DNA of 63,288 nt. Source: Desulfovibrio sp. Marseille-P6017 (GTDB lineage: Bacteria; Bacillota_A; Clostridia; Peptostreptococcales; Peptostreptococcaceae). The notes beneath the pieces were generated by a model. The model did not search any database. It had not been told where the DNA came from and saw nothing but the letters and a program-made list of their open reading frames with translations. The position numbers and the translations under genes were made by a program. The stretch spans positions 1 to 63,288 of the forward strand of contig UWOR01000018.1 in assembly GCA_900604495.1 (NCBI GenBank), written 5' to 3'. Below, in pieces: positions 19,793-27,407 of this stretch; position 1 is the first letter of the stretch, and the number at the start of each line of letters is the position of its first letter.

Positions 19793-20191
19793 ATGGATAG
19801 ATCAGAATTAATTACTATATCACCACTAGTATTAGCTTATTTAGGAGACACTGTATATGAATCTTATGTAAGAGAGTACTTAATAAGAAAAAATATAAAT
19901 AAAAAAGTTAATGACCTTCATAAAAGTGCTATAAAATATGTTAATGCAAAAGCGCAAGCAACTATTATACATGAAATAGAGAATGAATTAAGTGAAGATG
20001 AAATGAGAATTTATAAAAGAGGAAGAAATCAAAAATCTCATACATCTCCTAAAAATGCAGATATTATAGATTATAAGCATGCTACTGGATTTGAGGCATT
20101 AATAGGGTATTTATATTTAAATGAGGAGATAAGTAGGCTAAAGTATATAATATCTAAAGGTTTAGAAATTGTAGAAAATAATATGAAATAA
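19793..20191 (+). CDS. mrnC: Mini-ribonuclease III
   Basis: RNase III catalytic domain without the double-stranded RNA-binding domain, 132 residues. AYLGDTVYESYVREYL near 15-30 is the conserved catalytic segment, with the acidic metal ligands. In Bacillus the enzyme matures the 23S rRNA ends, and matching 23S processing stems are visible in the rRNA operons at both ends of this window. The ATG at 19793 is chosen because an upstream GTG at 19775 would overlap cysS without its own site. Confidence 0.93.
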   Translation: MDRSELITISPLVLAYLGDTVYESYVREYLIRKNINKKVNDLHKSAIKYVNAKAQATIIHEIENELSEDEMRIYKRGRNQKSHTSPKNADIIDYKHATGFEALIGYLYLNEEISRLKYIISKGLEIVENNMK

Positions 20192-20200
20192 AATTAGTTA

Positions 20201-20238
20201 AAAAGTATTGTCTTAATTAAATGACAATGCTTTTTTTT
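20201..20238 (+). terminator. Terminator after mrnC
   Basis: AAAAGTATTGTC pairs with GACAATGCTTTT, followed by eight T residues. Confidence 0.85.
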
Positions 20239-20320
20239 GTAAATGATGTATAATAGTAGTTATAAATAAAACATTATAATATATAGGTAATTATAAAGAA
20301 CAAAATAGGCGGTGAAAGAA

Positions 20321-21055
20321 TTGGCAAATATAGAAGGAAGAAATCCAGTTATAGAGGCAATAAAAAGTAATAGAGAGATAGATAAAATAATGATATCTAA
20401 CTCTGCAAAAGAAGGATCTATAAAGAAAATTATAGGTATGGCAAAAGAAAAAAATATCGTAATACAATATGTAGATAAAAATAAATTAGATGAAATAAGT
20501 ACAAGTCACACCCATCAAGGCGTAATAGCACAGGTTAGTGAATATAAATACTATGATTTAGATGAGTTAATCCAATCAGCTAAAGAAAAATCAGAACATC
20601 CATTTTTTATAATATTAGATGAGATAACAGACCCGCATAATCTTGGGACAATAATAAGAACAGCAGATGCAGTTGGTGCTCATGGAGTAATAATACCAAA
20701 GAGAAGAAGTGTACACATAACACCAACAGTAGCAAAAGCATCAGCTGGTGCAGTAGAGTATGTGCCAGTATGTAAAGTAACCAATATAGTAAATACTATA
20801 AAGAAGTTAAAAGAAGAAGGTCTGTGGATTGCTGCAGCAGATATGGATGGACAACCATTCTATGAACAAAATCTTACAGGTCCAATAGGTTTAGTTATAG
20901 GAAGTGAAGGATTTGGAATATCAAGGCTTGTAAAACAAAACTGTGATTTCACAGTTAAGATGCCTATGGTAGGGAATGTTACATCTTTAAATGCTTCTGT
21001 AGCTGGAGGAATTCTTTTATACGAGATATTCAGACAAAGAACAGGTAAAAAATAA
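20321..21055 (+). CDS. rlmB: 23S rRNA (guanosine-2'-O-)-methyltransferase, RlmB/TrmH family
   Basis: SPOUT-class methyltransferase of 244 residues. An N-terminal substrate-binding domain with GRNPVIEAI is followed by the knotted SAM domain: DPHNLGTIIRTADAVGAHG, IVIGSEGFGISRL-type motif 2 and SLNASVAGGILLYE motif 3. The TTG at 20321 fits the GGCGGTGA site, five bases away; a GTG at 20312 overlaps that site. It is a likely 2'-O-methylator of 23S rRNA. The next gene begins five bases after the stop. Confidence 0.92.
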   Translation: MANIEGRNPVIEAIKSNREIDKIMISNSAKEGSIKKIIGMAKEKNIVIQYVDKNKLDEISTSHTHQGVIAQVSEYKYYDLDELIQSAKEKSEHPFFIILDEITDPHNLGTIIRTADAVGAHGVIIPKRRSVHITPTVAKASAGAVEYVPVCKVTNIVNTIKKLKEEGLWIAAADMDGQPFYEQNLTGPIGLVIGSEGFGISRLVKQNCDFTVKMPMVGNVTSLNASVAGGILLYEIFRQRTGKK

Positions 21056-21059
21056 CATA

Positions 21060-21587
21060 ATGAGAAAAAAGACAAATTCTTATTTAATAATAGATGGTTA
21101 CAATATTATAAATGCATGGGATGATTTAAAAGAAATATCTAAATATAGTTTAGAGGATTCGAGAGAAAAGCTTATACATTATATAATTGATTATGCAGAG
21201 TTTACAGGTAAAAAAGCAATAATAGTGTTTGATGCTTATAATATAAAAAACTCTAAAGAAAAAGTGGAAAATAGAAAGCATATAACAATTGTTTATACAA
21301 AAGAACTTCAGACAGCAGATAGTTATATAGAAAAATTTATAAGTACACTATCTAAGTATGATGAGGTAAAGGTAGTTACAAATGACTATGCTGAGCAACA
21401 AATTGTTTTAGGTAAAGGGGCTAGCAGAGTTTCTGCAAGAGAACTAAAACTAGATTTAGATGTTGCAAAGGAAAGGATAAAAGAGAGAGCTAATAGCCAA
21501 CAGAAAAAAATACAAAGAAATTTCTTGGAAGATAGGTTAGATAAGGAAACATTGTCGAAACTTGAGAACATTCGTAGAAAGCGTTGA
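21060..21587 (+). CDS. NYN/PIN domain protein, YacP (Rae1) family ribosome-associated endonuclease
   Basis: A 175-residue protein beginning with a PIN-like strand LIIDGYNIINAW carrying the active-site Asp, then IIVFDAY and VVTNDYAEQ with further acidic residues. The C-terminal tail is basic and helical. Bacillus YacP (Rae1) is an endonuclease that cuts mRNA in the ribosomal A site. The conserved position between rlmB and sigH supports orthology. Confidence 0.88.
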   Translation: MRKKTNSYLIIDGYNIINAWDDLKEISKYSLEDSREKLIHYIIDYAEFTGKKAIIVFDAYNIKNSKEKVENRKHITIVYTKELQTADSYIEKFISTLSKYDEVKVVTNDYAEQQIVLGKGASRVSARELKLDLDVAKERIKERANSQQKKIQRNFLEDRLDKETLSKLENIRRKR

Positions 21588-21613
21588 AGTAGCAAAGTTT
21601 ATTAGACTATAAT
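21584..21613 (+). promoter_or_regulatory. Probable sigH promoter
   Basis: TTGAAG and TATAAT are separated by 18 bases, overlapping the end of the yacP gene. Transcription would begin near 21620, which supports the downstream sigH start. Confidence 0.6.
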
Positions 21614-21649
21614 ATATCTATGAGATTGTTTACAGGGGGAGAAATTTTA

Positions 21650-22297
21650 ATGGCAATAGCAGAAGAAAAGGGATATGAATTTTTAGATAATAGTCAACAA
21701 GATGAGTATAATATAGTATTAAAAGCTAGTAATGGGGATAAACTAGCATTAGAGTATATTATTATAAAGTATAGAAACTTTGTAAAAGCGAAAGCAAAAT
21801 CATATTTTTTGGTAGGTGCAGATAAAGAAGATATAATACAAGAAGGAATGATAGGTCTTTATAAAGCTGTAAGGGATTTTGATGGAAGTAAAACAAATTC
21901 CTTTAAATGTTTTGCGGAAATATGCATAACAAGACAAATAATAACAGCTATAAAAACAGCAACGAGACAAAAACATATACCGCTGAATTCGTATATATCA
22001 TTAAATAAACCAATATATGATGAAGAATCAGATAGAACTCTTTTAGATATTATAGCTACTAGTATAGTAACAGATCCGGAAGAACTTATAATAAGCAAAG
22101 AAGAGTTAAAGCGAATTCAATCAAAGATGGACGAGCTGTTAAGTGATTTAGAATTAGAAGTATTAGAATTATATCTAAATGGCAAGTCATATCAGTACAT
22201 AGCTGATAGATTAAATAGAGATGTAAAGTCAATAGATAACGCTCTTCAAAGGGTTAAGAGAAAATTGGAAAAACATCTTGAAAACAGAAATGATTAA
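21650..22297 (+). CDS. sigH: RNA polymerase sigma-H factor
   Basis: Sigma-70 family factor of 215 residues. Region 2 contains the core-binding and -10 reading segment KEDIIQEGMIGLYKAVRDF, and the C-terminal region 4 helix-turn-helix has SYQYIADRLNRDVKSIDNA. In spore formers SigH directs early stationary-phase and sporulation genes. The ATG at 21650 follows AGGGGGAG; the ATG at 21620 would lie at the predicted transcription start, so it is not used. It is placed between yacP and tuf as in other clostridia. Confidence 0.94.
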   Translation: MAIAEEKGYEFLDNSQQDEYNIVLKASNGDKLALEYIIIKYRNFVKAKAKSYFLVGADKEDIIQEGMIGLYKAVRDFDGSKTNSFKCFAEICITRQIITAIKTATRQKHIPLNSYISLNKPIYDEESDRTLLDIIATSIVTDPEELIISKEELKRIQSKMDELLSDLELEVLELYLNGKSYQYIADRLNRDVKSIDNALQRVKRKLEKHLENRND

Positions 22298-22366
22298 TAG
22301 TAAAATACTTACCATAAGCTTATTACAAGCAAAATTATATAAGATAACAATAGGAGGTATTTCAAA

Positions 22367-23560
22367 ATGGCTAAAGCTAAATTTGAAAGAAGTAAACCAC
22401 ATGTTAATATAGGAACAATAGGTCACGTTGACCACGGTAAAACTACATTAACAGCTGCTATAACAAAAACTTTACACGAAAGATATCAATTAGGAGAAGC
22501 TGTAGACTTTGCTAACATAGATAAAGCTCCAGAAGAAAGAGAAAGAGGTATCACAATATCAACTGCTCACGTTGAGTACGAAACTCCAAACAGACACTAC
22601 GCTCACGTTGACTGCCCAGGACATGCTGACTACGTTAAGAACATGATAACAGGTGCTGCTCAAATGGACGGTGCTATATTAGTTTGTTCAGCAACTGATG
22701 GACCAATGCCTCAAACAAGAGAGCATATATTATTATCAAGACAAGTTGGTGTACCATACATAGTAGTATTCTTAAACAAATGTGATATGGTAGACGATGA
22801 AGAATTATTAGAGTTAGTTGAAATGGAAATAAGAGACTTATTAAACGAGTACGAATTCCCAGGAGATGACACTCCAATAATAAGAGGATCAGCTTTAATG
22901 GCTTTAGAAGATCCAACTTCAGCTTGGGGAGATAAGATAGTAGAATTATTCGAAATAATAGACGAATATATACCAGCTCCAGAAAGAGATGTTGATAAAG
23001 ATTTCTTAATGCCAGTAGAAGACGTATTCTCTATAACAGGTAGAGGAACAGTTGCTACAGGTAGAGTTGAAAGAGGTATATTAAAAGTTCAAGACGAAGT
23101 AGAAGTAGTAGGACTTTCAGAAGAACCAAGAAAGATAGTAGTTACTGGAGTAGAAATGTTCAGAAAATTACTAGATCAAGCAGAAGCTGGAGATAACATA
23201 GGAGCATTATTAAGAGGTGTTCAAAGAACTGAAATAGAAAGAGGACAAGTATTAGCTAAGCCAGGAACAGTTAAAGCTCACACTAAATTCATGGCTGAGA
23301 TATACGTTCTTAAAAAAGAAGAAGGTGGAAGACATACTCCATTCTTCGATGGATACAGACCACAATTCTACTTCAGAACAACTGACGTAACAGGAGCTTG
23401 TAAGTTACCAGAAGGAATAGAAATGGTAATGCCAGGAGATAACGTAACTATAGAAGTTGACTTAATAAACTCTATATGTGTTGAAGAAGGATTAAGATTC
23501 GCAATAAGAGAAGGTGGAAGAACAGTAGCATCAGGTGTTGTTGCTTCTATAATGGAATAA
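22367..23560 (+). CDS. tuf: Elongation factor Tu, copy 1
   Basis: GTPase that brings aminoacyl-tRNA to the ribosome, 397 residues. GHVDHGKTT (P-loop), DCPGHADY and NKCD are intact, with the effector RGITI. AATAGGAGGT precedes the ATG. It differs from copy 2 at 38170 by only two synonymous T/C changes, both in the first 125 bases. Identity runs about 12 bases upstream and 36 bases past the stop. This copy lies upstream of rpmG-secE-nusG. Codon use is rich in C-ending codons (AAC, TTC, GAC, CAC), as expected for very high expression. Confidence 0.98.
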   Translation: MAKAKFERSKPHVNIGTIGHVDHGKTTLTAAITKTLHERYQLGEAVDFANIDKAPEERERGITISTAHVEYETPNRHYAHVDCPGHADYVKNMITGAAQMDGAILVCSATDGPMPQTREHILLSRQVGVPYIVVFLNKCDMVDDEELLELVEMEIRDLLNEYEFPGDDTPIIRGSALMALEDPTSAWGDKIVELFEIIDEYIPAPERDVDKDFLMPVEDVFSITGRGTVATGRVERGILKVQDEVEVVGLSEEPRKIVVTGVEMFRKLLDQAEAGDNIGALLRGVQRTEIERGQVLAKPGTVKAHTKFMAEIYVLKKEEGGRHTPFFDGYRPQFYFRTTDVTGACKLPEGIEMVMPGDNVTIEVDLINSICVEEGLRFAIREGGRTVASGVVASIME

Positions 23561-23588
23561 TCTCTTATTAAAGAATTATTCATAGATT

Positions 23589-23616
23589 AAGAGGGGGGAA
23601 ACCTCCTCTTTTTTTA
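23589..23616 (+). terminator. Terminator after tuf copy 1
   Basis: AAGAGG(GGGG), loop AAA, CCTCCTCTT, then a T run. It is nearly the same as the hairpin after tuf copy 2. Confidence 0.88.
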
Positions 23617-23637
23617 AAGATTGAAGGTACAAAAACA

Positions 23638-23666
23638 TTGACAGTCATATTAATTTGTGATAACTT
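23638..23666 (+). promoter_or_regulatory. Promoter of rpmG-secE-nusG
   Basis: A consensus TTGACA is separated by 17 bases from TAACTT, about 100 bases before rpmG and after the tuf terminator. Confidence 0.65.
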
Positions 23667-23766
23667 ATACAAGGTAATGATTTGGAAGGTAATAATACTT
23701 CAATTAAATAAATTAAAGTATTATATTATTTAATATATTTACTTATAAAAGTTGGAGGTGTAACAG

Positions 23767-23916
23767 ATGAGAGTAAAAGTAACTTTAGCATGCTCAGAAT
23801 GTAAGCAAAGAAACTATAACACTACTAAAAACAAGAAGAATAATCCAGACAGAATAGAATTACAAAAATATTGTAGATTCTGTAAGAAACACACTGCTCA
23901 TAAAGAAACAAAATAG
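23767..23916 (+). CDS. rpmG: Ribosomal protein L33, zinc-binding form
   Basis: A 49-residue large-subunit protein with two CxxC pairs (C9/C12 and C36/C39), so it is the zinc-binding (C+) type. The sequence starts [12 protein letters not shown], typical of L33. TTGGAGGTG lies before the ATG. It opens the rpmG-secE-nusG unit, as in many Firmicutes. Firmicutes often carry a second zinc-free L33 elsewhere; none is in this window. Confidence 0.96.
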   Translation: MRVKVTLACSECKQRNYNTTKNKKNNPDRIELQKYCRFCKKHTAHKETK

Positions 23917-23941
23917 TTTTAATTAAGGATGTGAGTGTAGT

Positions 23942-24169
23942 ATGGCTACTCAGGTAAATAATGGCGTTATGGCCAAGAAAAAAAGATTTAGTTTAGTATC
24001 TTACATAAAAGACACTAAGCAAGAACTAAAAAGAGTTACGTGGCCGACAAAAAAGGAATTACTGAAAAATACAGGAATAGTTTTAACTGTAGTTATTTCG
24101 TTCACTATATTAGTATGGCTATTAGACACTGCTTTATCTGGTGCGCTAGCATTTATACTAAGTAGATAA
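23942..24169 (+). CDS. secE: Preprotein translocase subunit SecE
   Basis: A 75-residue single-span membrane protein that clamps SecY in the translocon. The conserved amphipathic segment KQELKRVTWPTKKEL (near 29-43) precedes one transmembrane helix (about 50-73). The site AAGGATGTGAG is some distance from the ATG at 23942; an in-frame ATG at 23969 would still keep the whole conserved core. It is 14 bases before nusG. Confidence 0.94.
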   Translation: MATQVNNGVMAKKKRFSLVSYIKDTKQELKRVTWPTKKELLKNTGIVLTVVISFTILVWLLDTALSGALAFILSR

Positions 24170-24183
24170 AAAGGAGAAAAATA

Positions 24184-24726
24184 ATGTCAGAATTACAAGA
24201 AGCAAAATGGTATGTAGTTCATACCTATTCAGGACATGAAAACAAGGTTAAAGCTACTATAGAAAAAGCTGTAAAGACTAGAGGTATGGAAGATTGCATA
24301 ACTCAAGTCGTTGTTCCTACTGAAGATGTAGTAGAAACTACTAAAACAGGTAAGGAAAAAACAAGACAAAGAAAAGTATACCCAAGTTATGTGCTAATCA
24401 AAATGGTTATAACAGACGAATCTTGGTATATTGTAAGAAATACTAAGGGCGTTACAGGGTTCGTTGGACCAGGTTCAAAGCCGGTACCATTAAGTGATGA
24501 CGAAGTTATTGCTATGGGTATTGATTTAGAGTCTACTAAAATTGTTAATGGAGATACTGATTTAGAGGTTGGAGACAACGTTGAAATCAAAAATGGTCCA
24601 TTCAGCGGTAAAATAGGGACTATAGAAAAAATCAATATGGAAAATAGAACTGTTACTGTTTTCTTGGATGCTTTTAATAAAAAGACTCCATTTGAAATGG
24701 ACATTGATAGTATAGAAAGAATATAA
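24184..24726 (+). CDS. nusG: Transcription termination/antitermination protein NusG
   Basis: RNA polymerase elongation factor of 180 residues that links transcription with translation through S10. The N-terminal NGN domain starts AKWYVVHTYSGHENKVK, and the C-terminal KOW domain has VEIKNGPFSGKIGTIEKIN near 137-155. AAAAGGAG precedes the ATG. It lies between secE and rplK, the near-universal bacterial order. Confidence 0.97.
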   Translation: MSELQEAKWYVVHTYSGHENKVKATIEKAVKTRGMEDCITQVVVPTEDVVETTKTGKEKTRQRKVYPSYVLIKMVITDESWYIVRNTKGVTGFVGPGSKPVPLSDDEVIAMGIDLESTKIVNGDTDLEVGDNVEIKNGPFSGKIGTIEKINMENRTVTVFLDAFNKKTPFEMDIDSIERI

Positions 24727-24764
24727 TTTTTTATATGTAAATAATCTGAGGAGGTGCGATTAAA

Positions 24765-25190
24765 ATGGCTAAAAAAGTTATAGGTCAAATAAAATTACAA
24801 ATACCTGCAGGAAAGGCTACTCCAGCACCACCAGTTGGTCCAGCATTAGGACAACACGGTGTTAACATAATGGGATTCACTAAAGAATTCAATGCTAAAA
24901 CTGCAGATCAAGCTGGGATGATAATACCAGTTGTTATAACTGTATATCAAGATAGATCATTCAGTTTCATAACAAAAACTCCGCCAGCTGCAGTATTATT
25001 AAAGAAAGCTGCTGGTTTAGATTCAGCTTCAGGAGAACCAAACAAGAAGAAGGTTGCTACTTTATCATCTGATGAAGTTAGAAAAATAGCTGAATTAAAA
25101 ATGCCTGACTTAAACGCTGCATCAGTAGAAGCTGCTATGAGCATGATAGCTGGTACTGCTAGAAGTATGGGTATCGTTATAGAAGACTAA
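24765..25190 (+). CDS. rplK: Ribosomal protein L11
   Basis: Large-subunit stalk-base protein of 141 residues that binds the GTPase centre of 23S rRNA and is needed for RelA-type signalling. The proline-rich switch [19 protein letters not shown] lies near 13-31. The C-terminal RNA-binding domain ends with [21 protein letters not shown] precedes the ATG. It is co-transcribed with rplA across a short gap that carries an L1-binding mimic. Confidence 0.98.
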   Translation: MAKKVIGQIKLQIPAGKATPAPPVGPALGQHGVNIMGFTKEFNAKTADQAGMIIPVVITVYQDRSFSFITKTPPAAVLLKKAAGLDSASGEPNKKKVATLSSDEVRKIAELKMPDLNAASVEAAMSMIAGTARSMGIVIED

Positions 25191-25216
25191 TTTTAAATTA
25201 GACACTTCGCATAGAA

Positions 25217-25253
25217 GTGGGAGGTTTTAAAACCGAAAATAACCACGAGGAGG
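25217..25253 (+). promoter_or_regulatory. L1-binding RNA mimic overlapping the rplA translation start region
   Basis: GTGG (25217-25220) pairs with CCAC (25243-25246), enclosing an asymmetric loop (GA opposite GAAAATAA) and an inner stem GGTT/AACC with loop TTAA. GTGGGAGG with a purine-rich opposite strand is the form of the L1 site on 23S rRNA. The rplA Shine-Dalgarno GAGGAGG starts at 25247, directly after the stem, so L1 binding should block rplA translation. A hairpin CACTTC/GAAGTG precedes it (25203-25219). Confidence 0.72.
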
Positions 25254-25261
25254 AAAATAAA

Positions 25262-25960
25262 ATGGCTAAAAAAAGCAAAAAGTATGTAGAAGCATTAAGC
25301 AAAGTTGATAGAACTAGAATGTACGATGCTAAAGAAGCATTAAACTTAGTTTCTGAAATAGCTAATGCTAAATTCGATGAGACTGTTGAAGCTCATATAA
25401 AATTAGGTGTTGACTCTAGACACGCTGATCAACAAGTTAGAGGTGCGGTTGTATTACCACACGGAACTGGTAAAACTAAAAAAGTTTTAGTTTTTGCTAA
25501 AGGACCAAAAGCTGAAGAAGCTAAAGCTGCAGGAGCAGACTTTGTAGGTGCTGAAGAATTAGTACAAAAAATACAAGGTGAAAACTGGTTCGATTTCGAT
25601 ATAGTTGTTGCTACTCCAGATATGATGGGTGTAGTTGGTAGATTAGGTAGAGTATTAGGACCAAAAGGTTTAATGCCAAACCCAAAATCAGGAACAGTTA
25701 CATTTGATGTAGCTAAAGCTATAGAAGAAATAAAAGCAGGTAAAGTTGAGTACAGATTAGACAAGACTAACATAATACACGTTACTGTAGGTAAAGTATC
25801 TTTCGGTGGAGAAAAATTAGCTGAAAACTTTGCTGCATTAATGGATGCTATAGTTAAGGCTAAGCCAGCTGCTGCTAAAGGACAATACTTAAGAAGTATA
25901 TCAGTAGCTTCTACTATGGGACCTGGAGTAAAAATAAATCCAGCTAAAATAGCAGAATAA
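25262..25960 (+). CDS. rplA: Ribosomal protein L1
   Basis: Large-subunit protein of 232 residues on the mobile L1 stalk near the E site; it also acts as translational repressor of its own operon. Conserved segments include [20 protein letters not shown] and [17 protein letters not shown]. The ATG at 25262 follows GAGGAGG. An in-frame GTG at 25217 is rejected because the added codons are the L1-binding hairpin. It ends the rplK-rplA unit, before the L10 operon promoter. Confidence 0.97.
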   Translation: MAKKSKKYVEALSKVDRTRMYDAKEALNLVSEIANAKFDETVEAHIKLGVDSRHADQQVRGAVVLPHGTGKTKKVLVFAKGPKAEEAKAAGADFVGAEELVQKIQGENWFDFDIVVATPDMMGVVGRLGRVLGPKGLMPNPKSGTVTFDVAKAIEEIKAGKVEYRLDKTNIIHVTVGKVSFGGEKLAENFAALMDAIVKAKPAAAKGQYLRSISVASTMGPGVKINPAKIAE

Positions 25961-25968
25961 TTATCCTG

Positions 25969-25997
25969 TTGACACAGATAAACAAAAATGTTAATAT
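25969..25997 (+). promoter_or_regulatory. Promoter of rplJ-rplL
   Basis: A consensus TTGACA, a 17-base spacer, and TAATAT. It starts eight bases after the rplA stop, ahead of the L10 leader. Confidence 0.75.
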
Positions 25998-26024
25998 AAC
26001 ATTTGTTGATATAAAAAATAATAG

Positions 26025-26135
26025 TTTTGCCGTAGACAGTAGGGGCGTAAAGCTTAAATATCCTACCGAGGTTTTAGATGGATTGAATTACTAAAGCTTT
26101 GTGTGTCTATAAAATGATACGAAAGCTTTTTTTAA
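26025..26135 (+). promoter_or_regulatory. L10 leader with attenuator
   Basis: The segment GCCGTAGACAGTAGG (from about 26029), with TCCTACCGAGG further on, is the conserved L10-binding fold of Firmicute rplJ leaders. An imperfect hairpin (AAAGCTTT at 26093, GTGTC/GATAC, then GAAAGC with a T run to 26133) looks like the terminator that L10-L12 binding would favour. It gives autogenous control of L10 and L7/L12. Confidence 0.85.
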
Positions 26136-26186
26136 TGAGATATACGGCGTAAACAAACCTATCAGGTGAAGGAGGTGCACGTTTAG

Positions 26187-26690
26187 ATGAGACAAGCTAT
26201 AGAACTTAAATCACAAGTTGTAAGTGAAATAGTTGAGAAGTTACAAAAATCTTCTTCTGCAGTTGTAGTTGACTACAAAGGATTAACAGTTGAAGAAGTA
26301 ACTGAATTAAGAAAGAAAATGAGAGAAGCTGGTGTTGAATATAAGGTATACAAAAACACTTTAGTAAGAAGAGCTGCTAAAGAAGTTGGTATAGAACAAT
26401 TCAATGACGAGTTATTAGTTGGAACTAACGCAATAGCATTCGGATACGAAGATCCTGTTGCTCCAGCTAGAATATTAAAAGAATTTATGGATGCTCATCC
26501 AAAAATGCAATTAAAAATGGGTGTAGTAGAAGGAGAATTCTACAACGAGTCTCAAATAGTTGAGTTCGCTAACATACCATCAAGAGAAGTTCTTCTTGCT
26601 AAGTTACTTGGAAGCTTAAAGGCTCCAATGTCAAACTTTGCATACTTAATAGATGCAATGATAAAGAAAGCAGAAGGACAAGAAGCTTAA
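26187..26690 (+). CDS. rplJ: Ribosomal protein L10
   Basis: Stalk-base protein of 167 residues that carries the L7/L12 dimers and binds 23S rRNA with L11. The N-terminal RNA-binding part has VVDYKGLTVEEVTELRKKMR and YKNTLVRRA. The C-terminal helix (about 135-167) binds L12. GAAGGAGGTG precedes the ATG. Bound to L12, it represses its own transcript through the leader upstream. Confidence 0.98.
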   Translation: MRQAIELKSQVVSEIVEKLQKSSSAVVVDYKGLTVEEVTELRKKMREAGVEYKVYKNTLVRRAAKEVGIEQFNDELLVGTNAIAFGYEDPVAPARILKEFMDAHPKMQLKMGVVEGEFYNESQIVEFANIPSREVLLAKLLGSLKAPMSNFAYLIDAMIKKAEGQEA

Positions 26691-26777
26691 TTGTCAATTT
26701 TGAAAAAATAGATAAGGTTGCATAGTGACGTTATCATAATAAAAATAATTTAAGAAAAATATTCGGAGGTGCTAAAA

Positions 26778-27140
26778 ATGACAATAGAACAAATATTAGA
26801 AGCTATAGAAAACATGAAAGTTTTAGAATTAAATGAATTAGTTAAAGCTGCTGAAGAAAAATTCGGTGTATCTGCTTCAGCTCCAGTTATGATGGCTGGT
26901 GCAGTTGCTGGTGGAGCTGCTGAAGAAAAAACTGAATTCGATGTAGTATTAGCAGGAGCTGGATCTTCAAAAGTTGGAGTTATAAAAGCTGTTAGAGAAA
27001 TAACTGGATTAGGATTAAAAGAAGCTAAAGAAGTAGTTGACAACGCTCCTAAGACTGTTAAAGAAGGAGTTTCTAAAGAGGAAGCTGAAGAAATGAAAGC
27101 TAAGTTAGAAGCTGCTGGAGCTACTGTAGAAGTTAAGTAG
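26778..27140 (+). CDS. rplL: Ribosomal protein L7/L12
   Basis: Multi-copy stalk protein of 120 residues that recruits translational GTPases. It has an N-terminal dimerisation helix, a hinge rich in Ala and Gly (near 36-52), and a C-terminal factor-binding domain [19 protein letters not shown]. The ATG at 26778 follows CGGAGGTG; an upstream GTG (26769) is inside that site. It is followed by a terminator before rpoB, so it is separated from rpoBC except for read-through. Confidence 0.98.
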   Translation: MTIEQILEAIENMKVLELNELVKAAEEKFGVSASAPVMMAGAVAGGAAEEKTEFDVVLAGAGSSKVGVIKAVREITGLGLKEAKEVVDNAPKTVKEGVSKEEAEEMKAKLEAAGATVEVK

Positions 27141-27158
27141 TTTTTATAAATGAAACGG

Positions 27159-27188
27159 AAAAGATGCCTTTTGGCATCTTTTTTTTTA
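27159..27188 (+). terminator. Terminator or attenuator between rplL and rpoB
   Basis: AAGATGCC, loop TTTT, GGCATCTT, then eight or more T residues. In other bacteria the rplL-rpoB gap contains a partial terminator. Confidence 0.88.
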
Positions 27189-27319
27189 CTTTATTAAAAA
27201 ATAAAAAATATGCAAGAAAAATAGAATTATAGATTGGCATTTTGTGCATAATAAATAATGCATATTTTATGAGGTTGAATAATTATGCACAGATTGTGTA
27301 ATAGTTGTTAATATACATA

Positions 27320-27348
27320 TTGAAAAATAATAATTCTTATGGTAAAAT
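27320..27348 (+). promoter_or_regulatory. rpoBC promoter
   Basis: TTGAAA and TAAAAT are separated by 17 bases, 60 bases before the rpoB start. Together with the terminator upstream it makes rpoBC a separate unit. Confidence 0.65.
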
Positions 27349-27407
27349 TATTAGATGCGTTAGAATGACTATGGTTTTATTTTTAATTATTGAGAGGTGA
27401 AAAGTGA

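Noticed and set aside
25217..25261. GTG-initiated extension of L1
   Set aside because: The codons form the L1-binding mimic and Shine-Dalgarno; the ATG at 25262 gives the family length.
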